Positions 19,235-28,899 of a DNA stretch of 40,706 nucleotides are shown here, in pieces. This DNA comes from Candidatus Dormiibacterota bacterium (GTDB lineage: Bacteria; Chloroflexota; Dormibacteria; Aeolococcales; Bog-877): assembly GCA_027306655.1 (NCBI GenBank), contig DAHUZL010000213.1:1-40706 (forward strand), in the 5' to 3' direction. The notes beneath the pieces are model-generated. The model was not told where the DNA came from. It did not search any database and saw only the letters and a program-made list of their open reading frames with translations. A program made the position numbers and the translations under genes. The first letter of the stretch is position 1; the number at the start of each line of letters is the position of its first letter.

Positions 19235-21424
19235 TCACAGCCCCTGGAGCAGCCCCGCCCCCCGAGCCCAGCGGTACTTCGCGCCCAGGATCGCCACCGG
19301 GGTCTCGGTGGTGTACGGGTAGGCGGGGATGCCGTGGGCGAAGCAGTGGGCGGCCGCCTGCTCCACCTCTACGTCGCCGGCCAGCGACGCCACCACCGGC
19401 TTGTGGATACCGCGCCGGCGGGCCTCCTCGACCACGTCCACCAGGAGCTCGGCGAAGACCATCGGCGGGGTGATGATCGTGTGCCAATAGCCGAGCACCA
19501 ATGCGTGGATCCGGGGATCGTCGAGACCGAGCGCGATCGTCTTGCGGTAGGTCGACGGGGGCTCGCCGCCGGTGATGTCGACCGGGTTGCCGGCGGCGCC
19601 GAAGGGGGGGATGAAGGCCCGGAACGCGGCGTCAAGGTCGGCCGGCATCACCATCAGCGACAGTCCGGCGTCGACGCAGGCGTCCGACAGCAGCACCCCC
19701 GAGCCGCCGGCGCCGGTGATGATGACCACGTTCTCCCCGGTGGGGGTGGGCATCATCGGCAGGCAGCGCGCGGTCTCCAGCATCTCCCGCAGGCCCGGCG
19801 CCCGGACCACGCCGGCGGCCCGGAGGAGGTCGTCGTAGACGCGATCGTCCCCGGCCAGGGCCCCGGTGTGCGACCCAGCGGCGCGGGCGCCGGCGCCGGT
19901 CCGGCCCGCCTTCAGCACCACCACCGGCTTGACCCGGGACACCCGCTGGGCCGCCTCCAGGAAGGCGCGCCCGTCTTTGAGGTCCTCCATGTGCATGGCG
20001 ATGCAGGAGGTGGCCTCGTCCTCCTCGAAGAAGGTGAGCAGGTCGTCCTCGTCGATATCGGCCTTGTTGCCGAGCCCGACGATCGCCGACACCCCCATCC
20101 CGGTGGAGCGGGCGAAGCCCAGGATCGCCATCCCGATCCCCCCGGACTGGGAGCTGAGGGCGACCGGACCGGCGACGTCGTAGGGGGTGCAGAAGGTCGC
20201 ACAGAGATGGCTCGGGAGGTAGTAGAGGCCGTAGATGTTGGGTCCCAGGAAGCGTACCCCGAACTCGCGCCCCACCCGCTGCACCTCGGCCTGGAGCTCG
20301 GTGTTGCCGGTCTCCGCGAATCCGGAGGGGATCAGCACCGCGGCCGCGACCCCCTTGCGCCCCACCTCCTCCAGCACCGTCGGCACCAGCCGCGCCGGGA
20401 TCGCGAACACCGCCACGTCGACCGGGCCGGGGACGGCGGCGATGGTGGGGTAGGCGGGCCGCCCGCAGATCTCGGTGGCCGTGGGGTTGATCGGGTAGAT
20501 GGTTCCGGCGAAGCCGCCGGCGATGAGGTTCCGCATCACAGAGTTGCCGATCTTGCCGTCCTCCGCGGAGGCCCCGATCACCGCCACCGAGCGGGGACGG
20601 AAGAGCCGGCGCATGCTGAGGCGGATCGCCTCCGGCTGGTGCCGAACCCAGGCGGTCGCCGGCTCCCCACGGAGGAGAATCCGGACATCGGCGGCGCAGA
20701 CACCGTCGGCGGTGGCGATCACCGGGTTGAGGTCCACCTCGCCGATGGCGGGGAAGTCGGCGGCCAGCCGCGACACCGCTACCAGCAGCGCGGCCAGGGC
20801 GGCGGTGTCGACGGCCGGCTGGCCGCGCACGCCCTCGAGCACCCGGGCCGCGGCGATCGAGCTCAGCATGGCGCGGGCGGTGGGGAGGTCGACCGGTGCC
20901 AGCCGGAAGGTGACGTCGCGGAGCACCTCCACCAGCACCCCGCCCAGCCCGAAGGCCACCAGCGTGCCGAAGGTGGGATCGGTGGTGGTCCCCACGATCA
21001 CCTCCAGCCCCGCCGGCAGCATCCGCTGGACGAGGAGGCCGTGGAGCCGGGCGGTGGGATCGTGCGCGGCCGCGGCGGCCATGATCTGGCCGTGCGCCGC
21101 CCGCAGCTCGTCGGCCGACGCCAGCCCCACCCTCACCCCGCCGGCCTCGGTCTTGTGGAGGATGTCCGGCGAGACGATCTTCGCCACCACCGGGTAGCCG
21201 ATCTGCTCCGCGTAGGCCACCGCCGCGTCGACGGAGGTCACCACCGACTCGGCCGGCACCGGGATGCCGTAGGCGAGGCAGAGGACGCGGGCCTCGTCGG
21301 CGGTGAGCGCGCGCCGCCCGTCGGCCCCCGCCGCCGCCAGGATGGCCTCGATCGCCGATCGGTCCGCCGCGCCCGGCTCACCCACCTGGATCCCTCCGAC
21401 ACTCGATTGGTCGTGCTGGCGCAC
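19235..21424 (-). CDS. acyl-CoA synthetase (NDP/ADP-forming), ATP-grasp + CoA-binding domains (acetate--CoA ligase family)
   Basis: LCLAYGIPVPAESVV, GYPVVAKIVSPDILHKTEAGGVRVGL, SVAVIGASAEDGKIGNSVMRNLI, SSQSGGIGMAILGFA, KAGRTGAGARAAGSHTGALAGDD. Confidence 0.88.
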   Translation of the reverse strand: MRQHDQSSVGGIQVGEPGAADRSAIEAILAAAGADGRRALTADEARVLCLAYGIPVPAESVVTSVDAAVAYAEQIGYPVVAKIVSPDILHKTEAGGVRVGLASADELRAAHGQIMAAAAAHDPTARLHGLLVQRMLPAGLEVIVGTTTDPTFGTLVAFGLGGVLVEVLRDVTFRLAPVDLPTARAMLSSIAAARVLEGVRGQPAVDTAALAALLVAVSRLAADFPAIGEVDLNPVIATADGVCAADVRILLRGEPATAWVRHQPEAIRLSMRRLFRPRSVAVIGASAEDGKIGNSVMRNLIAGGFAGTIYPINPTATEICGRPAYPTIAAVPGPVDVAVFAIPARLVPTVLEEVGRKGVAAAVLIPSGFAETGNTELQAEVQRVGREFGVRFLGPNIYGLYYLPSHLCATFCTPYDVAGPVALSSQSGGIGMAILGFARSTGMGVSAIVGLGNKADIDEDDLLTFFEEDEATSCIAMHMEDLKDGRAFLEAAQRVSRVKPVVVLKAGRTGAGARAAGSHTGALAGDDRVYDDLLRAAGVVRAPGLREMLETARCLPMMPTPTGENVVIITGAGGSGVLLSDACVDAGLSLMVMPADLDAAFRAFIPPFGAAGNPVDITGGEPPSTYRKTIALGLDDPRIHALVLGYWHTIITPPMVFAELLVDVVEEARRRGIHKPVVASLAGDVEVEQAAAHCFAHGIPAYPYTTETPVAILGAKYRWARGAGLLQGL

Positions 21425-21432
21425 GCTCTCGC

Positions 21433-22665
21433 TCAGATCGCCCCGGACGCGCGCAGCCGCTCCACCTCATCGTCGCCGAGGTCGAGGACCTCGTGCAGCA
21501 CCTCGGCGACATGCTCACCCAGCAGCGGCGAGCGCCGCACCTCCACCCGGGAGTCCGACAGGCGCAGCGGCGATCCGACGGTCACGTAGCGCCCGCGCTG
21601 GGGGTGGTCGACCTCCACGACCATGCCCGCGGCCCGCAGCGACGGGTCGGCGACCAGGTCCTTGGTGTCGAAGATCGGCCCACAGGGCACGTCGATGCCG
21701 TTGAGCTGATCGTAGGCCTCCCACTTGGTCCGCTCCAGGGTCCAGGTCTCGACCAGATGGAAGACCTCGTCGAGGCGGGGCAGGCGCGCCTCGGGGGTGT
21801 CGTAGTCGGGGTTGCCGAGCAGGTCGGTGCGGCCGATCAGCCGCAGCAGGGGCTCCCAGACCTGCGGCTGGATGATCACATAGATGTAATCGTCCGGGCC
21901 TCCCGGCCGGCAGCGGACGGCTCCCCCCGGCTGGCCCCCGCCGGAGGCGTTGCCGGAGCGGGGCACCGCGTCCCCGAAGCTGCGATTCGGATACTCGGCC
22001 AGGGGGCCGTGGGCCAATCGCTGGTGGTCGCGGATCTTCACCCGGATCAGGTTGAGCACCGCGTGCTGCATCGCCACCTCCACCCGCTGGCCGCGGCCGG
22101 TGCGGGTGCGCTGCAGGAGCGCGGCCAGGATCGCGGCGGTCAGGTGCACGGCGGTGCCGGAGTCGCCGATCTGGGCCCCGGTGGCGGTCGGCGGGCCATC
22201 CTCGTAGCCGGTGGTGCTCATCGAGCCCCCCGCCGCCTGGCAGATGGTCTCGTAGGCCTTGGCGCGCTCGAACGCACCCGGTCCGAACCCCTTGATCGAC
22301 GCGTAGACCAGCTTGGGGTTGATCGCCTGGATCCGCTCCCAGCTCAGCCCCTGCCGGTCGAGCACGCCCGGTCCGAAGTTCTCCACCAGCACGTCGGACC
22401 GCTCCAACAGCCGCTCCAGCAGGCGGTGGCCGTCGGGGTGCTTGAAGTTGAGGGTGAGGCTGCGCTTGTTGCCATTGAGCATGGTGAAGTAGAGGCTGTC
22501 CACACCGGGGAGGTCGCGCAGCTGGGTGCGGGTGATGTCGCCCCGCCCGGGCGGCTCGATCTTGATCACGTCGGCCCCCAGCCAGGCCAGCAGCTGGGTG
22601 CACACCGGCCCGGCCTGGACATGGGTCATGTCGAGGACCCGCACCCCGTCCAACGCTGTGCTCAT
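21433..22665 (-). CDS. frc: formyl-CoA transferase (CaiB/BaiF family CoA transferase)
   Basis: [100 protein letters not shown] 22665 after GGGAGGGG. Confidence 0.88.
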   Translation of the reverse strand: MSTALDGVRVLDMTHVQAGPVCTQLLAWLGADVIKIEPPGRGDITRTQLRDLPGVDSLYFTMLNGNKRSLTLNFKHPDGHRLLERLLERSDVLVENFGPGVLDRQGLSWERIQAINPKLVYASIKGFGPGAFERAKAYETICQAAGGSMSTTGYEDGPPTATGAQIGDSGTAVHLTAAILAALLQRTRTGRGQRVEVAMQHAVLNLIRVKIRDHQRLAHGPLAEYPNRSFGDAVPRSGNASGGGQPGGAVRCRPGGPDDYIYVIIQPQVWEPLLRLIGRTDLLGNPDYDTPEARLPRLDEVFHLVETWTLERTKWEAYDQLNGIDVPCGPIFDTKDLVADPSLRAAGMVVEVDHPQRGRYVTVGSPLRLSDSRVEVRRSPLLGEHVAEVLHEVLDLGDDEVERLRASGAI

Positions 22666-22715
22666 GGCCCCTCCCGTCGACCGGACGGCGGCGGTCGCAC
22701 GGCGCCCCGCCCGGA

Positions 22716-24419
22716 CTACTTGTACATGGTCTGGTTCATCGTCCCCGGCGCGTAGGCGTCGCGGTCGAGCCAGACGTTGATCAAAGCCGGCTTGCCCGAG
22801 GCACGGGCCCGTTCCAGGGCGGGACGGATCTGGGCGGGGTCGCGCACCTCCTCGCCGTACCCGCCCAGGATCTCGGCGAAGCGGTCGTAGGCGACGTCGC
22901 CCAGGGTGTTGCCGACGTCGCCGCGCTCCGGACCGTACTTCTGGATCTGGCCGAACCGGATCTGGTTCATCGAGGAGTTGTTGCCGACGACCCCGATGAA
23001 CGGCAGCTGGAACCGGACCATGGTCTCGAAGTCCCACCCGGTCAGGCTGAAGGCGCCGTCACCGAACAGCACCAGCACCTCCCGGTCGGGACGGGCCGCC
23101 TTGGCCGCCATCGCGAAGGGGACGCCGACCCCCAGCGTCCCCAGCGGACCGGGGTCCATCCAGTGCCCAGGGGCGTGGGGCTGGACCACCCCACCGGCGA
23201 AGGTGACCACATCGCCGCCGTCCCCGATGAACACCGTGGAGGGCGTCAGGAACTGGTTCAGCTCGTGGGCCAGGCGGAGCGGGTGGATGGGCACGGCGTC
23301 GGAGAGCAGGGTCGGCTGCCGAGCCGCCAGCAGGCGCTCCTCCTCGGCCCGCAGCTCGGCGAGCCAGGGGTCCCGGGCGGCGCGGCCGGTGTCGCGCCGC
23401 GTCGACGCCGCCCGGCTGGCGGCCGCCAGGATCAGCCCCGCATCGCCCACCAGCCCCAGCGCGATGTCGCGGTTCTTGCCCACGGTGCGGTAGTCGAGGT
23501 CGATCTGGACCACGGTCGCCTCGGCCCGCAGCCGCCGTCCGTAGCCCATCCGAAAGTCGAACGGGGTGCCCACGATCACGATCACGTCGGCGTGGTCGAA
23601 GGCGTACCGGCGGGTCATCTGGAAATGGTGGGGGTCGCCGGGCGGCAAGGTCCCCCGCCCGGCCCCGTTCATGAAGGCGGGGATGTTGAGGCTGCGGCAG
23701 AACTCCACCGCCGCCTCGGTGGCCCGGCAGGTCCACACCTGGGTGCCCAGGAGCACGCAGGGCCGCTCGGCGTGGACCAGGATGTCGGCCAGGCGCTCGA
23801 CGTCATCGGGATCCCCGGCGCTGCGGGTGGAGGCTCGATAGTGGCCGGCGGCGGGCAGCACCGCCCGGCTCAGCGGGATCCGGCGATCGAGCACGTCGCG
23901 GGGAATCTCCAGGAAGGACGGGCCGGGGGCCCCCAGGTAGCACTCCCGGAAGGCCATCGCCACCATGTCGGCGACCCGCTCGGTGGCGGGCACGGTGGAG
24001 GCGAACTTGGTGATCGGCTGGAGCATGTCGACGTGGGGCAGGTCTTGGAGCGAGCCCATCCGGTGCTGGCTGAGCGCTCCCTGGCCGCCGATCAGTAGCA
24101 TCGGGCTCTCGGCCCGAAAGGCGTTGGCGACCCCGGTGATGGCATCGGTGGTGCCGGGGCCGGCGGTCACCACGGCGCAGCCCGGCCGTCCGGTGACCCG
24201 GGCGTAGCCGTCGGCGGCATGGGCGGCGACCTGCTCGTGGCGGACGTCGATCACCCGGATTCCGGCATCGACGCAGCCGTCGTAGATGTCGATGATGTGA
24301 CCGCCGCAGAGCGTGAAGATGGTGTCCACCCCCTCCGCCTGGAGCGCCCGGGCGACCAGGTGGCCGCCGCTGATGGTGGCCTCGTCGCCCGGGACCGGCT
24401 CGGTCGTCGGCTCGCTCAT
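22716..24419 (-). CDS. thiamine pyrophosphate enzyme: oxalyl-CoA decarboxylase or 2-hydroxyacyl-CoA lyase-like
   Basis: [37 protein letters not shown] (ThDP Glu), [34 protein letters not shown] (GDG..NN), C-terminal [16 protein letters not shown]; substrate assignment from neighbours only. Confidence 0.75.
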   Translation of the reverse strand: MSEPTTEPVPGDEATISGGHLVARALQAEGVDTIFTLCGGHIIDIYDGCVDAGIRVIDVRHEQVAAHAADGYARVTGRPGCAVVTAGPGTTDAITGVANAFRAESPMLLIGGQGALSQHRMGSLQDLPHVDMLQPITKFASTVPATERVADMVAMAFRECYLGAPGPSFLEIPRDVLDRRIPLSRAVLPAAGHYRASTRSAGDPDDVERLADILVHAERPCVLLGTQVWTCRATEAAVEFCRSLNIPAFMNGAGRGTLPPGDPHHFQMTRRYAFDHADVIVIVGTPFDFRMGYGRRLRAEATVVQIDLDYRTVGKNRDIALGLVGDAGLILAAASRAASTRRDTGRAARDPWLAELRAEEERLLAARQPTLLSDAVPIHPLRLAHELNQFLTPSTVFIGDGGDVVTFAGGVVQPHAPGHWMDPGPLGTLGVGVPFAMAAKAARPDREVLVLFGDGAFSLTGWDFETMVRFQLPFIGVVGNNSSMNQIRFGQIQKYGPERGDVGNTLGDVAYDRFAEILGGYGEEVRDPAQIRPALERARASGKPALINVWLDRDAYAPGTMNQTMYK

Positions 24420-24571
24420 CGCTCCTCCCCTCTGGGTCACCTGGGCGCCCCGAGCCATGACGACGCGGCCGGCCGGGGGCGAAGCCGGCAGTCGGCGGTC
24501 GCGGGTGGACGCCGCCGTCGCGCGAGCACCGGCGCCGCGACGGTCCGGCTCCGATCGTCGGGGCCGCCGAG

Positions 24572-24601
24572 AGGATACGAGACAGGAGGTTGACCGGTCA
24601 A
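24572..24601 (-). promoter_or_regulatory. putative promoter for the ThDP enzyme-frc-acs-fdh operon with palindromic operator over the -35 box
   Basis: Minus strand TTGACC (24601-24596) - 18 bp - TATCCT (24577-24572); TTGACCGGTCAA (24590-24601) is a perfect 12-bp palindrome. Confidence 0.45.
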
Positions 24602-24677
24602 GACTTGGTTCGCACCGGGCGGACACCCATCCCGCGGAGTTCGGGGCGACGGGGGCCGGACGGTCAGGGCGACAGCC

Positions 24678-24701
24678 CGGAGGTTGGGCCGGAGGTTGGA
24701 C
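24678..24701. repeat. tandem 12-bp direct repeat CGGAGGTTGGRC x2, adjoining a second ACCGGT palindrome
   Basis: cggaggttgggc|cggaggttggac followed by cggtcgg. Confidence 0.6.
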
Positions 24702-24717
24702 CGGTCGGTCATTTGGT

Positions 24718-26112
24718 TCACCGCCGTCCACCCCCGGAGCGCAGGGCGGCCGCCACCAGGTCGACGGGCTGGAGCACCGGGAGCGGCGTTCCCCCCGCCC
24801 GGAGGGCGGAGGCGATCTGGACCTGGCAGCCCGGGTTCGCCGCCACCACCAGGTCGGGGGCCACGGCCGCGATCGTGGCCGCCTTGCGCGCCCCGAGCCG
24901 GCGCGCGGCCTCGGGGTCGGTCAGGTTGTAGACACCGGCGCTGCCACAGCAGAGGTCGGGCTCGCTGAGCTCCAGGAGCTCCAGGCCCGGGATCGCCCGG
25001 AGCACGGCGCGCGGCTCGGCCCGTACCCCCTGCGCCTGGGCGAGATGGCAGGCATCGTGGTAGGCGACCCGGCAGCGGAGCTCGCCCAGCCCCTCCGCCG
25101 GCGGCCCGAGCTCCGCCAGCACCTCGGTCACGTCGCGGACCCGCGCGGCCAGCGCCGCGGCCCGCTCCGCCCAGGCGGGGTCGTCCGCGAACGGCTCGGC
25201 TCCGCGGCGGAGCGCCGAGCCGCAGCCGGCGGCCGTCACCACCACCCGGTCCACGCCGGGGATGTCGAGAACCGCGATCAGCCGGCGCATCCGCGCCCGC
25301 GCCGCCGCGGTGCGGCCACCGTGCAGCTCCAGAGCGCCGCAGCACCCCTGCCCCGGGGGAACCCACACCTCGGCACCGTAGGCGGCCAGCACCCGGCTGG
25401 CGCGAGCATTGCTGGCCCCGTACAGGACCCGCTGGACGCAGCCGGTGAGCAGGGCGACCCGCAGCCGGGGCGCGCCTCCGGCGGGGCGGCGGGGCCGCGC
25501 CGCGGCTGCCCGGCGCCGGCGGCGCTCGCGGCTGGGGCCGATCCCTTGGGCCGGGTCCCGTGACGCCGCCAGGAGCTCCAGCGGGGCGCGGAGGCGCACC
25601 GCGATCGGCCCCCGGGCCGGGGACCGCCGGACCAGCCCCATCAGGCCGAGCCGCTCCGCCATGCCGACCACCGACACCGCCGCCCGCAGCCGGGCCGGGT
25701 GGGGCAGGATCGCGAACAGCCCGCGGCGGAGCCACCGCTCGTCCCACGGCCGCCGGAAGCGCCGCTCGACCTGGTCACGCGCCGCGGCGAGGAGGAGGTC
25801 GTAGCGCACGCCGGAGGGGCAGGCGGGCACGCAGGCGAGGCACCCGAGACAGGAGTCCCAGTGCCGGACCACCTCCTTGGTGAGGCCGACCTCACCCGCG
25901 CGCGCCCACTCCATCAGGGTGATGCGGCCCCGGGGCGAGTCCATCTCCTCGCCCCAGAGCGCATAGGTCGGGCAGGCGGGAAGGCAGAAGCCGCAATGGA
26001 CGCAGTCGGCCAGAAGGGCGGGGTCGGGACCCCCGTCGCCGTCGAACGCCGCCAGCCGCGCGGTCCGCCGCGGCCGGCCGCGGGCCGGGGGCGGTCGGTC
26101 CGACGCGCTCAC
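24718..26112 (-). CDS. glcF: glycolate oxidase iron-sulfur subunit
   Basis: DCVHCGFCLPACPTYALWGEEMDSPRGRITLM, DSCLGCLACVPACPSGVRY, CCGALELHGG, YHDACHLAQAQGV, CCGSAGVYNL. Confidence 0.92.
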   Translation of the reverse strand: MSASDRPPPARGRPRRTARLAAFDGDGGPDPALLADCVHCGFCLPACPTYALWGEEMDSPRGRITLMEWARAGEVGLTKEVVRHWDSCLGCLACVPACPSGVRYDLLLAAARDQVERRFRRPWDERWLRRGLFAILPHPARLRAAVSVVGMAERLGLMGLVRRSPARGPIAVRLRAPLELLAASRDPAQGIGPSRERRRRRAAAARPRRPAGGAPRLRVALLTGCVQRVLYGASNARASRVLAAYGAEVWVPPGQGCCGALELHGGRTAAARARMRRLIAVLDIPGVDRVVVTAAGCGSALRRGAEPFADDPAWAERAAALAARVRDVTEVLAELGPPAEGLGELRCRVAYHDACHLAQAQGVRAEPRAVLRAIPGLELLELSEPDLCCGSAGVYNLTDPEAARRLGARKAATIAAVAPDLVVAANPGCQVQIASALRAGGTPLPVLQPVDLVAAALRSGGGRR

Positions 26113-27350
26113 GGCCCGCCCCAGGCGAGCCGCCCCGGCGCCAGGGTGCCGTGCGGGTCGAACCGGCGCCGGACCTCCGCCATCAGCCGGAGCGCGCCCG
26201 CGGGGGGCCGGCTCGCGACCCGCTCCGCCCCGATGGGGCTCACCCGCTGGGGATCACAGCAGCCCCCCATCGCCTCCACCGCGTCGCGGAGTCGATCCAG
26301 CGCTGTCGGATCGTCCGCCGTGCGCACCAGCCCGACCCCGAGCCCGATCCGGAGGGCGGCGGGGCATGCGAGCGCCTCGGCGCACGCCGCCAGCTCGCCG
26401 ACCCGGCCCGGCGCCACCGCGACCGCCACCACCGCCCCACGCCCCGCCCAGGGTCGCCGCAGGCACCGGGACCAGCCCCGCTCGCCGGCCTCGGGCGCGA
26501 GCACCCGTCCGCCCACGGCCCGGGCCAGCAGGGCGGCCTCGCCGGCGGCCACCCGGGGCGGACCCTCCACCCTCAGCAGCACCGAGCGCTCCGGCCAGAG
26601 GGCCTCCGCCGCCGTCACCACCGCGGGGCTGCGGCGGACCAGCGCCACCAGCGGGACGAGGTCGGGCGCGGCCACGCGCTCCACCGTCACCATCGCCGCC
26701 GCGGCGGGGGCCGGATGGAGCTTCAGGGTCAGCTCGACCACCACCGCCAGGGTCCCCCGCGACCCGACCAGGAGCTTGCAGAGATCGTAGCCGGCGACAT
26801 TCTTGACCACCCGCCCGCCGGTCCGGGCGACGGTGCCGTCGGCGAGGACGAACCGGGCGCCGAGGAGGAGGTCGCGCGGGGTTCCGTACCGGTGGCGGCG
26901 GGGACCGGCCGCGGCGGCGGCCACCAGGCCGCCCAGGGTCGGGGCCGGGCCCCGGGGCGGGGGAGGAGCGTCGAGCATCAGCCGCTGGCGGCCGGCCGGG
27001 CCCAGACGGTCCTGCAGGGCGGCCAGGGTTACCCCCGCCTCCACCGCGACGACGAGGTCGCCCGGCACGTGCTCGATCACCCGGTCGAGCCCGGTCAGGT
27101 CGAGGACGAGATCGCAACGGGAGGGCGCCGCGCCCCCGGCCATCCCGCCGCCGCCCCCGCGCGGCACCACGGACCAGCCCCGGGCGTCCGCGGCCTGGAC
27201 CACCGCCGCCACCTGCTCCACCGCCTGCGGCCGCACGACCCACGACGGCTGCACCCCGGCCACCCGGTCGCGGGCGGTCGCGGGGCGCACTGCCCCATCC
27301 CCCGCGGCCCGGCGGAGGACCGCCCCCACGCCGGCGGCGGGGGTCACCAC
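26109..27350 (-). CDS. glcE: glycolate oxidase FAD-binding subunit
   Basis: VRPQAVEQVAAVVQAADARGWSVVPRGGGGGMAGG, GRVVKNVAGYDLCKLLVGSRGTLAVVVELTLKLHP; GTG start overlaps glcD stop. Confidence 0.88.
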   Translation of the reverse strand: MVTPAAGVGAVLRRAAGDGAVRPATARDRVAGVQPSWVVRPQAVEQVAAVVQAADARGWSVVPRGGGGGMAGGAAPSRCDLVLDLTGLDRVIEHVPGDLVVAVEAGVTLAALQDRLGPAGRQRLMLDAPPPPRGPAPTLGGLVAAAAAGPRRHRYGTPRDLLLGARFVLADGTVARTGGRVVKNVAGYDLCKLLVGSRGTLAVVVELTLKLHPAPAAAAMVTVERVAAPDLVPLVALVRRSPAVVTAAEALWPERSVLLRVEGPPRVAAGEAALLARAVGGRVLAPEAGERGWSRCLRRPWAGRGAVVAVAVAPGRVGELAACAEALACPAALRIGLGVGLVRTADDPTALDRLRDAVEAMGGCCDPQRVSPIGAERVASRPPAGALRLMAEVRRRFDPHGTLAPGRLAWGGP

Positions 27351-28831
27351 CGGTCCGCCACCCCGCGGAGCTCGGTGGGATGCGGCCGGTAGATTCCCGG
27401 GGCCTCGCCGCAGAGCCGGGGCGTGGGCAGCAGCTTGCCCGGGTTGCACAGCCCGGCGGGGTCGAACGCCGTCCGCAGCCGATGCATGGCCATCTGATCG
27501 GCGACCGTGAACTGCTTCGGCACCTGGCAGACCTTGTCGCGCCCGATCCCGTGCTCGCCGGTGAGCGAGCCGCCCACGGCCAGGCAGGCGTCGAGGATGC
27601 GGGTCGCGACCTCCTCGGCGCGCTCGGCCTCGCCCGGCCGGGTCCCGTCGAAGCAGACCAGCGGATGCAGGTTGCCGTCGCCGGCGTGGAAGACGTTGGC
27701 CACCCGGAGCCCGTGCTCCTCCTCCAGCCGGCGGATCGCCTGGAGCACCTCGGCCAGGCGGGTGCGCGGGATGACCCCGTCCTGGACGTAGTAGTGGGGG
27801 CTGATCCGGCCCATCGCCGCGAAGGCGGCGCGGCGTCCGCGCCAGTAGCGGGCGGCCTCGCCCTCACCGGCGGCAATCCGGCACGCGGTCGCGCCGGCGG
27901 CACGGCAGCAGGCGATCACCTGCTCCGCCTCCTCGGCGCAGCGCCTGTCGGGGCCCTCGACCTCGACCAGCAGCACCGCGGCGCCGGAGGGGTATCCAGG
28001 GTGGACAGCGGCCTCCACCGCGCTGAGGGCGGTGCGGTCCATCAGCTCCATCGCCGCCGGGGTCACCCCCTCGGCGATGATGGCCGACACTGCCTCGCCC
28101 GCTGCGTCGATCGCCTCGAACGCCGCCACCAGGGTGCGCACGGCGGGCGGGAGGGGGATCACGCGCAGGACCACCTCGGTGACGATGCCGAGTGTCCCCT
28201 CACTGCCGACGACCGCGCCCAGGAGGTCGTACCCGGCGGGGTCGAGCGCCGTCCCCCCCAGCTCCACGACCTGGCCGTCGGCGAGCACCAGGGTGGCGCC
28301 CACGACGTGGTGGGTGGTGAAGCCAAGCTTGAGGCAGTGGGCCCCCCCCGAGTTCTCGGCGACATTGCCGCCAATGGTGCAGACCTGCCGGCTCGAGGGG
28401 TCGGGAGCGTAGCGGTACCCGAGGGCGGCGACCGCCTCGGAGACCGCCAGGTTGGTGACGCCGGGCTGCGCCGTCACCCGCTCGTCGTCGAGGTCGACGC
28501 GGAGGATGGCGCGCATCCGGGCGAGGCCGATCACCACCCCCTCGGCCACCGGCAGGGCCCCGCCGGAGAGCCCGGTGCCGGCGCCCCGGGCCACGAACGG
28601 GATGCCGTGGGCGGCGAGGATCGTGACCACCGCCGCGGTCTCGTCCGTCGAGGCGGGCAGCACCACCGCCCGCGGCAGCGCCCGCCACCCGGTCAGCCCG
28701 TCGCAGGCGTAGGCGTGCAGCGCGGTCGGGTCAGTGAGGAGCCAGGCGCTCCCCACCGCCGCGGCCAGCGCCGCGGCCACGTCCCGGGGCAAGGCCACCG
28801 CCGGCGCGACCGCTCCGCCGCGGGACCCCAT
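27344..28831 (-). CDS. glcD: glycolate oxidase FAD-linked subunit
   Basis: PFVARGAGTGLSGGALPVAEGVVIGLARM, GGNVAENSGGAHCLKLGFTTHHVVG, GSEGTLGIVTEVVLRV, FHAGDGNLHPLVCFD, GEHGIGRDK. Confidence 0.92.
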   Translation of the reverse strand: MGSRGGAVAPAVALPRDVAAALAAAVGSAWLLTDPTALHAYACDGLTGWRALPRAVVLPASTDETAAVVTILAAHGIPFVARGAGTGLSGGALPVAEGVVIGLARMRAILRVDLDDERVTAQPGVTNLAVSEAVAALGYRYAPDPSSRQVCTIGGNVAENSGGAHCLKLGFTTHHVVGATLVLADGQVVELGGTALDPAGYDLLGAVVGSEGTLGIVTEVVLRVIPLPPAVRTLVAAFEAIDAAGEAVSAIIAEGVTPAAMELMDRTALSAVEAAVHPGYPSGAAVLLVEVEGPDRRCAEEAEQVIACCRAAGATACRIAAGEGEAARYWRGRRAAFAAMGRISPHYYVQDGVIPRTRLAEVLQAIRRLEEEHGLRVANVFHAGDGNLHPLVCFDGTRPGEAERAEEVATRILDACLAVGGSLTGEHGIGRDKVCQVPKQFTVADQMAMHRLRTAFDPAGLCNPGKLLPTPRLCGEAPGIYRPHPTELRGVADRW

Positions 28832-28899
28832 GGGCGCGATCGTATGCGACGGCGGCGTCCCGGCACCGAGCCCTCCCCGGGCGGTACCGTTCGGGAGCC

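Noticed and set aside
19034-21589. 851-aa plus ORF
   Set aside because: Antisense to the acyl-CoA synthetase; composition typical of shadow ORFs.
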